64,000 nucleotides of DNA from Aporrectodea caliginosa (Eukaryota > Annelida > Clitellata > Crassiclitellata > Lumbricidae): assembly GCA_020284085.1 (NCBI GenBank), contig JACEVL010000671.1, forward strand, positions 1,636,001 to 1,700,000, read 5' to 3'. Below the pieces are notes generated by a model. The model made no database searches. It saw only the letters and a program-made list of their open reading frames with translations, and was not told the origin of the DNA. The position numbers and the translations under genes are program-made. Positions 57,911-64,000 of this stretch are shown here, piece by piece. Positions within the stretch are counted from its first letter, which is position 1. Every line of letters begins with the position of its first letter.

Positions 57911-57975
57911 CTTTTGGTAGATTAATTAATGGCAAAATAATTCACGCTTCCACACGACGTCGTTTCCTCTTCCAC
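57911..57975 (-). other. SEC61G: Probable 5' UTR exon of SEC61G
   Basis: On the minus strand ATCTACCAAAAG is followed by the donor GTAATT at 57910-57905, and the acceptor TTAATTACAG lies just before 57353, 9 nt upstream of the ATG. The promoter is not TATA-type; the start at about 57975 is a guess. Confidence 0.5.
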
Positions 57976-58074
57976 CGTAGATGTTGTCAGAACATAGGTT
58001 CGTCGTAGATACCACACTTCAGCTCAATGCGCTACTAGCGCCACCACGTAGTCAACGATATTATTCAGGCAGTA

Positions 58075-58118
58075 TCAGCTATTTGTATCATCACCATCAT
58101 CATCGTCATCATCATCAA

Positions 58119-58152
<34 letters not shown>

Positions 58153-58265
58153 GGCAGCATCAGCATCCTCGTCGTCATCGTCGTCATCATCATCATCATC
58201 GTCGTCGTCGTCGTCGTTGTCGTCATCGTCGTCGTCGTCATCATCGTCATCATCATCGACCCGTT
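58075..58265. repeat. (ATC)n / (CGT)n trinucleotide repeat
   Basis: CATCATCAT and CGTCGTCGT runs; the open frames are poly-Asp, poly-Met or poly-His artefacts. It is similar to 644-792 and lies just upstream of SEC61G. Confidence 0.95.
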
Positions 58266-58683
58266 CCTGACGCAAGCCATATGGCGGCGATGTGTACGAA
58301 TAAAGTTCTCCATTGTCCTCGGTCATATGTTGTGAACAGTGCTCCTCTCAGTGTTAGTTCAGGTGATGGCATGTCCTCGTTTGTTTCGTGCTATTCGATA
58401 TGCCATTGTATAATTCACATTAAATTATTCCAGTATATTCTCTGTAGTCAGTAGGCCCATACGCAATGTGCAAAACGAGTAGGCCTATTGCTCATTGCAC
58501 AGGTATAAATGTTTTAGTCTCGACATGGAAAATCAAAAACTTGAGTGTAAATGTAGCCTAAAATTAATCTAAAACTTTCTCAATTTTCGGTCTAGAACCC
58601 GTCTTATTTTAAAGGGATTTTAAATTAGGTCTAGGCTACTTGCGATTTAAATCGCGGTCTGTGCAAGAAACGTTGAGTTCGAC

Positions 58684-58967
58684 TCAACATCGAAGGCTCA
58701 GCCAGTCAGCAATAATTGGCCAATAATATTCCCAATCAATAATCGCAATATTGCGAGTCGCTAAACGCAACGTTCGGCAACGGGTTCCACTTCCAGAAAC
58801 TTCATTAAAATTCAGTGTTATTTGCAGAAGCATAGAAATGGCGTTGATTGGCAGACGGTGACTCTGTAGAGGAGGAGCTAATGAGGGTCGTTGAATGGAG
58901 GGCAGATACGACATGGGCGGCTGAGCAGAAACAGGGTGTCTTCCCCTTGGAAATACCCTCAACGGCT
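58684..58967 (-). CDS. Candidate 3' exon of the minus-strand homeobox gene (tentative)
   Basis: The acceptor TTTTATTTCAG precedes 58967. Two long frames follow. One, phase-compatible with the donor-like CAG|GTATAC after the homeodomain, runs AVEGISKGKTP... to a TAA at 58805-58807. Another is richer in Pro/Ser (HPVSAQPPMSYLPSIQRPSL) but needs a different phase. Which frame is used, or whether either is, cannot be settled from sequence alone. Confidence 0.25.
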
Positions 58968-59116
58968 CTGAAATAAAACGTAATAATCAAAGTGAGTATG
59001 CAAGATAACGTTCATAGTGGCAGTGCTGATTACATAGAAAAATGAACGATACATTTTGATGCTAAACTAGCATCAAACGTCTAGGCCTAAGCTACATAAA
59101 AGTGGTTTATATTAAG

Positions 59117-59300
59117 TAAGTAAGTAAAAGTAAGTTCTTTATTAAACGCTGGCAAACGCACGGCGCTGTACATACAAAGTTATGCAAAGTTATCAAATAG
59201 GGCCTAGTAGCGAAAAAGTTAGTAAATAGTAAACTAAAAAACACTATGGCCTAGCTGTACAACATCCTAGCCAGGAAACCGCGCCTGGTGAGGGAATCAA
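59117..59300 (-). mobile_element. Interspersed repeat 3' end (TGTACAGCGC family), (TTAC)n tail
   Basis: The minus strand reads TGTACAGCGCCGTGCGTTTG, then TTTAATAAAGAACTTACTTT and (ACTT)n. It preserves this core better than most other copies. Confidence 0.7.
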
Positions 59301-59529
59301 ATCTAGAAAGAACACGGTTATGTGAGCGTTGGCGCAGATCGTGATAATTTTAAATAATTTTATTGCGCATTAGATGTGGCCAACTCTTGATCCAGAAATC
59401 GGTTTGGGTCGGATTTTGCCCAAGACCGATTAATCGGAATCGGCGCATCCCAGGCCTACCGTTCCAAATACCAACAGAAGTAATATTTTTGACAAAAACT
59501 TGGTTCGAGATTTCTGTTACATCTGAGCC

Positions 59530-59952
59530 CCTAGCCAACTCAGCTATGATGAGTACACTGACCTACACTGTCGATGGGAAGATGAGACGGCGAGAAGAAG
59601 ACTGGGCAGTGGGCACCCGAAAATCACACCCCAAGGCTAAGAAAATGAAGGCGCTAACACTTCATACCCAATTTTACCCATGGCTGCCTCAGGGCTAGCT
59701 TAAAAGGGACTGCTATTCTCTTTATCTGCTTCTCTTTTCGTTGTTAAAGGATTAAAATTGGAACACCATCGATTGACGCCTTGTTCATTGTGATCAAAGG
59801 CACTATAAAGCCATTAGATTAGATTAGATTAGATTAGATTAGATTAGATTAGATTAGATTAGATTAGATTAGATTAGATTAGATTAGATTAGATTAGATT
59901 AGATTAGATTAGATTAGATTAGATTAGATTAGATTAGATTAGATTAGATTAG
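59530..59952 (+). mobile_element. Interspersed repeat with long (TTAGA)n tail
   Basis: Shares CCAAGGCTAAGAAAATGAAG and GCTAACACTTCA with 22950-23260. It ends GGCACTATAAAGCCATTAGA and then about 27 copies of GATTA to 59952. From 59953 to 60350 the sequence is unique apart from inverted short blocks near 60283 (CCCCCGGACATTTCCC). Confidence 0.7.
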
Positions 59953-60351
59953 GTCAGGGGTTCTATCCCTATACAGGGCGGGCGCAAGTTGAGCCCAGTG
60001 AAAAACTGGGGGGAAGTGTTTGTTTTCAATTTTTATCACACTTTCTGCAAGTTACAGAGTCTTCACTCACAGTCCTGTGAAAGACCCACATTTCTTGTAT
60101 AAATATTATTAGTGTGAACCGGTGACACCCTCCGACTAAGTCCCTGGATTTTGTTAACACACTGTAAGCTTACTTAATGTGTTATGGCATTCTCGCACTT
60201 AATCGAGCAACATTATCGGCTGCATAGTTGTGACAAAAATAAACATTTACATTGGTTTCAACTTAAAAATATGATAAGATAAGACATTTCCCCCGGACAT
60301 TTCCCTCGAACAGTAAGTAGGTAACTCTACCATTGTCCATGATAACTGTCA

Positions 60352-60545
60352 TTAATCCAACTTCTATTGAAGCAAAGACCTTCTTTCATCAATCTAATTT
60401 CTATTTAAGCATAGAATTTGTTTCATGAATCCAGCTTCTATTTAAGGATCAGAATTTTTTCATCAATCCAACTTCTATTTAAGGTAAAGAATTTCTTTCA
60501 TCAATCCAACTTCTATTAAAGTAAAGAATTATTTTCATCAGTCCA
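60352..60545. repeat. Tandem repeat of about 40 bp
   Basis: Five degenerate units of TTTCATCAATCCAACTTCTA followed by TTTAAGGTAAAGAA. Three inverted units (GGATTGATGAAAGAAATCTT) lie at 61215-61316, so the two arrays flank a 670-bp interval as inverted subterminal repeats. They lack unique spacers and so are not CRISPR-like. Confidence 0.8.
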
Positions 60546-60570
60546 TCTTCGGAAGGAAACGTCCGGGGGT

Positions 60571-60702
60571 CAGTATGGGAATTGTAAGAAAATAACTGGG
60601 GGTTAGACGTTGATTTATGTGCAGTTTGGGTGTGAAATGTAGACTTTACTATGGGAGCCTAAGAAAGACTAGGGGGTTGAACCCCCAACAATTCTCACCC
60701 TG
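60571..60702. mobile_element. hAT-like MITE, family 1, copy 2
   Basis: 132 bp from CAGTATGGGAATTG to CAATTCTCACCCTG with a perfect 8-bp duplication CCGGGGGT (60563-60570 and 60703-60710). It matches the reverse complement of 18087-18227, including TGCAGTTTGGGTG and AGACTAGGGGGTTGAACCCC. It interrupts the right-hand copy of an inverted block (CCGGGGG...GGACATTT). Confidence 0.9.
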
Positions 60703-60779
60703 CCGGGGGTAAATGTCCAGGAAATGTCCTATACCTAAAATATGCTTTCACTCACGTATTTCATTAACTAAAAATACTA

Positions 60780-60916
60780 TGCCGCGTGAAAAAACGAAAT
60801 ATAAATATCGTGGTTGCGAGTTGACATGCGGCAACATTCAAATGGACAAATCCGACAAATGGACAGAAGACTGTCAAAAGCATCACGCCTTCAAGTTTAC
60901 CAGGTTAACAACTTAG
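60780..60916 (+). other. Short Lys/Cys/His-rich open frame between inverted arrays
   Basis: From ATG at 60780 the frame reads MPREKTKYKYRGCELTCG, then MDKSDKWTEDCQKHHAFKFT to a TAG stop, 44 residues. The Cys/His spacing hints at a small zinc-binding fold or a transposase remnant, but no family was recognised. It sits between the inverted 40-bp repeat arrays. Confidence 0.2.
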
Positions 60917-61469
60917 CGGTACCGTGGCGTACTGTACGTACCCAACTAACTGTAACCTTTGCTTGAACCTTATGATCAGTTTCACATTGTGAGCAACTCT
61001 CCTCTCCATGCCATAATACATTAATGCTCGACAGAAGTTGAGTAAGTTCTTACATTGATGAATTTGTTGCATTTCGGTGATTGTGATTCATGCGAGATTT
61101 TAATCCACTTAATTCACACTGGTTGACTCGCATGCTCGAACATTGAACAACTTTACCAGTAATCATCCATTTTAGGTGCTTTAACTATTTTGCATTGGTA
61201 TCCATTGTTTATGGTGAATTTAAAATGGATGATGGATTGATGAAAATAATTGTTTGCCTAAATGGAAGCTGGATTGATGAAAGAAATCTTCGCATAAATA
61301 GAAGTTGGATTGATGATATTTATAATTACAGACACATTTATCTAATCAGAAATTAGCTCAAACTCACGTCGGCGATATGGGATCTGGGAGAGAGGGAAGG
61401 CCCCGCTAGGAAGGGGGGAAGGGGAGGTACGTATTGAGCCCGGTTCTTTTGGGGGGATAGAAGCCACTG

Positions 61470-61680
61470 GATTAGGTTAGAATAGAATGGACTATTATGG
61501 AAGAGAATAGAATAGAATGGAAGAGAATAGAATAGAATAGAATAGAATAGAATTGAGATTAGAATAGACTAGAATAGATTAGATAAGAATAGAATAGATT
61601 AGAATAGATTAGAATAGATTAGAATAGATTAGAATAGATTAGAATAGATAAGATAAGATTAGATTAGATTAGATTAGTTC
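61470..61680. repeat. (AATAG)n / (GATTA)n pentanucleotide repeat
   Basis: AGAATAGAATAG runs grading into AGATTAGATTAG. Probably a grown retroelement tail, as at 59812-59952, though the body is not identifiable. The 61681-62070 stretch has only a short (TA)n run. Confidence 0.9.
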
Positions 61681-62079
61681 AAGCGAGTTAACTTTTCGCG
61701 GGAGGATTGGAGTAAATTTTACACGTCGGTCATTATCATTGATTGAGATATATAAGGACGACGTCAACTGCCCTGGAAGCCGCAAGGTGGCGTTGAAACC
61801 TATAGATACCATAATATAATATAGGCTCTTTTTAGACACCTCTAAATTGCTTCTTGAAATCCCTATATATATATATACTCCTCACTTTCCTTCAATCGTT
61901 CGTTTAGATTTATTTGAAGGTTCTTAGTAGCTAAAGGTCGACGTCAACGGCGTGGTTGTCGTTATAATTATAAGCACTGGAAACTACCATTTTCATTGGA
62001 CTTAATTTAAAGGTACATTTGAGTGAATAATGGGGCGACGTCGCTTCGCAATCGCAATCGTTAACTCAGAAATTCTAAA

Positions 62080-62294
62080 ATGCTCCAAAGCCACGCGCAG
62101 GGCACCAGCTTATTCACGAGCGCTGCGTCATATGAGATGGGTTGTCAAGAGATCGATATGCAATGGAGGGCCGAGTTCGGTTGACAGAGATACCAAACAG
62201 ACGATGCAGAGCGGGTATATGATTCTATGAAGGCGGGTTTCGTTGAAGACAAGAAAGCTTGGAAGGCGGTCACAGCAGTCTGCATGTCTCTCGG
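62080..62294 (+). pseudogene. Possible exon with an in-frame TGA, unknown protein
   Basis: From ATG at 62080 the frame encodes MLQSHAQGTSLFTSAASYEM and 14 more residues, meets TGA at 62182-62184, and continues open for 36 codons (QRYQTDDAERVYDSMKAGFV...) to a consensus donor GTAAGT at 62295. Alternatively the exon begins after the GTTGACAG acceptor at 62187. The composition looks protein-like, but no family was recognised. The stop may mark a pseudogene, a sequencing error or an exon boundary. Confidence 0.3.
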
Positions 62295-62734
62295 GTAAGT
62301 TATCTTTTGACGGGCTTCCCAATCCAATGGTCAGAGGCGGCGACAGAAATTCTGGGCCCCTATATATATATGCACAGCAGTCACGGGCATCTAAGGTCTA
62401 AACTATCTTTAGGCTTTATGTGAGATAAAAAAAACAAATTGAAATAATAAATTGCGGGTTAAGACCGTACGATATTAAATGATTTCATTAAACTGTTAAT
62501 TAAAAAATTTTAATTTTCAAATTGATGCTAATCAAAAAGCAACTTTTCTAGATTTAGCTGCAGCAAAATCATTTATAATATCCTCGTAGTTCAATTATAT
62601 TTCCAGATCATATAAATATTCATATTCAATTGCAAGACTTGCAAGACATTTCAGGGTCCCTGACTCCCTGGGCATTATTTATACCTCCTCCCCCCGTCCC
62701 CACCCCTCTCGGCGAGCCTGCCCATGCATGATCT
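62295..62734. other. Non-coding AT-rich interval
   Basis: Includes a hAT/other repeat-like GGCGGCGACAGAAATTCTGGGCCCC patch near 62336-62360 (no run was used for classification) and CCTCCCCCCGTCCCC near 62685-62705. No exon is supported. Confidence 0.4.
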
Positions 62735-62982
62735 CTATGTATACCTGGCGCGTTGGTCCGCGTGGGCCTTTTCGATGCGTTTGTCCTTGGCACGGCGATT
62801 CTGGAACCAGATCTTGACCTGAGTCTCCGTCAGCCTCAGGCGCTGAGCCAACTCACAGCGTCGAGGTCGACTGATGTACTCCACTCTGTCGTATTCCATC
62901 TCCAGATGGAGAGTCTGGTCACTGGTGAAGGTCGTTCTCTGGCGACGGACGATCTGATCCTTCCGACTACGACGACCAACAA
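62735..62982 (-). CDS. ro: Rough-class homeodomain exon (partial gene)
   Basis: The minus-strand exon starts after the acceptor TGTCCTGCAG and encodes a complete homeodomain: [16 protein letters not shown] (residues 5-20), [36 protein letters not shown] with W48, F49, Q50 and N51. The tail [13 protein letters not shown] is, from memory, characteristic of Drosophila Rough (ro), which shares TLRLE, YISRSRRFELAETLRL and [10 protein letters not shown]. As a Q50 homeodomain it is expected to bind TAAT-type sites as a transcription factor. The frame ends in TAG at 62737-62735, ten codons past the domain, but CAG|GTATAC at about 62744 could be a donor to a downstream exon (see 58967). N-terminal exons must lie at higher coordinates; the long open frame up to 63487 is intron and repeat read-through. 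Confidence 0.85.
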
Positions 62983-63185
62983 CTGCAGGACATGTAGGTG
63001 CAAATGGAGGGAGGTATAGGTACATACAGGTATACCTTAATATATATAGTAGGTAGCAACTATGCAGGTAGTACATATATGCATCTATATACAAGACAAG
63101 GCAAACGAAAAGAACGGAGAAAGGTAAGAAAAGGAGGGGATGATTAGGGAAGGGAATGAAATAGAAAGAGAAGCGAAAGGAAAAG

Positions 63186-63418
63186 AAAGACAGGGAAGAG
63201 AAGGGAAGAGAAGAGAAGGGAAGGGAAGGGAAGTGAAGGGAAGGGAAGGGAAGGGAAGGGAAGGGAAGGGAAGGAAGGGAAGGGAAGGGAAAGGAAGGGA
63301 AGGAAGGGAAGGGAAGGGAAGGGAAGGGAAGGGAAAGGGAAGGAAGGGAAGGGAAGGAAGGGAAGGGAAGGGAAGGGGAAGGGAAGGGAAGGAAGGGAAA
63401 GGAAGGGAAGGGAAGGGA
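63186..63418. repeat. (GGGAA)n purine minisatellite
   Basis: About 230 bp of AAGGG/GGGAA units on the + strand inside the presumed first intron of the rough-class gene. The frames across it encode Gly/Lys/Arg/Glu or Phe/Pro/Ser/Leu artefacts. Confidence 0.95.
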
Positions 63419-63534
63419 TATTTTGATGTGAGGTAAAATGGCTATAGACAGTTTAAGGCAATATAAGGTAAGGCGATAAAAGGTCATATAAGGTAAGGTA
63501 TATATATATAGGTTAAGATAAAAGACATTTGATA

Positions 63535-63692
63535 ATATTACGTGACATTACATTGCATTACATAGTTCCACATTGTATATCATTGCATTACATTGTATTA
63601 CACTGAATGGCATTGCATTAAATTGCATTGCATTACATCGTATACATTGCATTACGGTGTATTACATTGCATTACGGTGTATTACATTGCGT
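63535..63692. repeat. ACATTGCATT-type degenerate repeat
   Basis: Repeats of CATTGCATTACA with CGGTGTATTA variants, running up to the candidate upstream exon of the homeobox gene. Confidence 0.8.
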
Positions 63693-63954
63693 CGAGTTCA
63701 GAAGATACGGAATACGAACACATTCTGGGTGCGTCTGCAGAGACTCTTCTGGATGAGTTGTGTTCATGAATCGGTGGAAGAATCAGTCGAGGAGCGAGTC
63801 CAGGAAGAAGCCTCTCCACCGCCACCGACGACGCTCTTCTGCCTCCTTCCAACGCCCCATGCATCGTCTCTGACTCCTCCACCGACCCAGATCGCCGACC
63901 GGCGGTCAAGGTTAGGTCACGGCCGAAAGAGGCCAGGTCAAGGTCGGACGACAT
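63685..63954 (-). CDS. Candidate N-terminal exon of the rough-class homeobox gene
   Basis: An open frame from ATG at 63954 encodes 90 residues (MSSDLDLASFGRDLTLTAGR...) in GC-rich, non-repetitive DNA, unlike the repeats beside it, and the frame is also open upstream to the window edge. Strand and distance suit an N-terminal homeobox-gene exon. However, the obvious donor (GTAATA at 63685) gives a phase that does not match the homeodomain exon, so another exon in between or a different donor is needed. No domain was recognised. Confidence 0.45.
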
Positions 63955-64000
63955 CGGCGGTCGGCAGAGATATCTCGAGCGAATCGCAGCCGCCGCTGCA

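Noticed and set aside
60352..60545. CRISPR-like direct repeats
   Set aside because: Units are degenerate tandem copies without unique spacers, in an animal genome, with inverted copies nearby.
62983..63487. Upstream 168 codons of the 250-codon frame containing the homeodomain
   Set aside because: Reads through a splice acceptor and the GGGAA minisatellite (Phe-Pro-Ser-Leu repeats); only the part from 62982 downwards is exon.

Overview
The window is animal (metazoan) nuclear DNA. It has GT-AG introns, conserved animal proteins (a cytosolic Hsc70, an MBD5/6-type chromatin protein, Sec61 gamma, a rough-class homeodomain and ankyrin repeats), and is otherwise dense in microsatellites, tRNA-derived SINEs, LINE 3' ends and short hAT-like DNA transposons. 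The palindrome TAGGCCTA recurs in non-coding DNA. With a rough-type homeobox and MBD5/6 architecture this suggests a marine invertebrate, perhaps an echinoderm or hemichordate; that is an impression, not a demonstration.

Layout. 1-3000: GATG/ATCC-type simple repeats around a SINE. 3001-16836 (+): the 3' part of an ankyrin-like gene, five exons, each about one ankyrin repeat, aligning with repeats 1-5 of classical ankyrins and then ending in a private tail and a stop; its 8-kb intron holds three kilobase-scale purine/pyrimidine tracts and a 450-bp inverted-repeat element. 16837-27375: gene-poor, with several precisely bounded hAT-like elements (one nested in another). 27376-31641 (-): Hsc70, four coding exons plus a 5' UTR exon, with a TATA box, CRE and heat-shock element. 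31700-38280: gene-poor, more transposons. 38285-55166 (+): an MBD5/6 homologue of 2697 residues with a CpG-rich NRF1-type promoter, an 850-residue N-terminal extension, the MBD, a giant low-complexity exon and a C-terminal PWWP. 55958-57975 (-): Sec61 gamma, split over tiny exons and convergent with the MBD gene. 58000-64000: repeats, one possible broken + strand exon, and a minus-strand rough-class homeobox gene that is cut by the window edge.

The genes do not form one pathway: Hsc70 (cytosolic folding) and Sec61 gamma (ER translocation) are housekeeping, the MBD/PWWP protein is a chromatin factor, the homeobox gene is developmental, and the ankyrin-like protein is of unknown role. Nine elements have perfect 8-bp target-site duplications, which points to recent hAT activity. 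All exon boundaries were read by eye from splice signals, frame and homology remembered from protein families; no database search was run.
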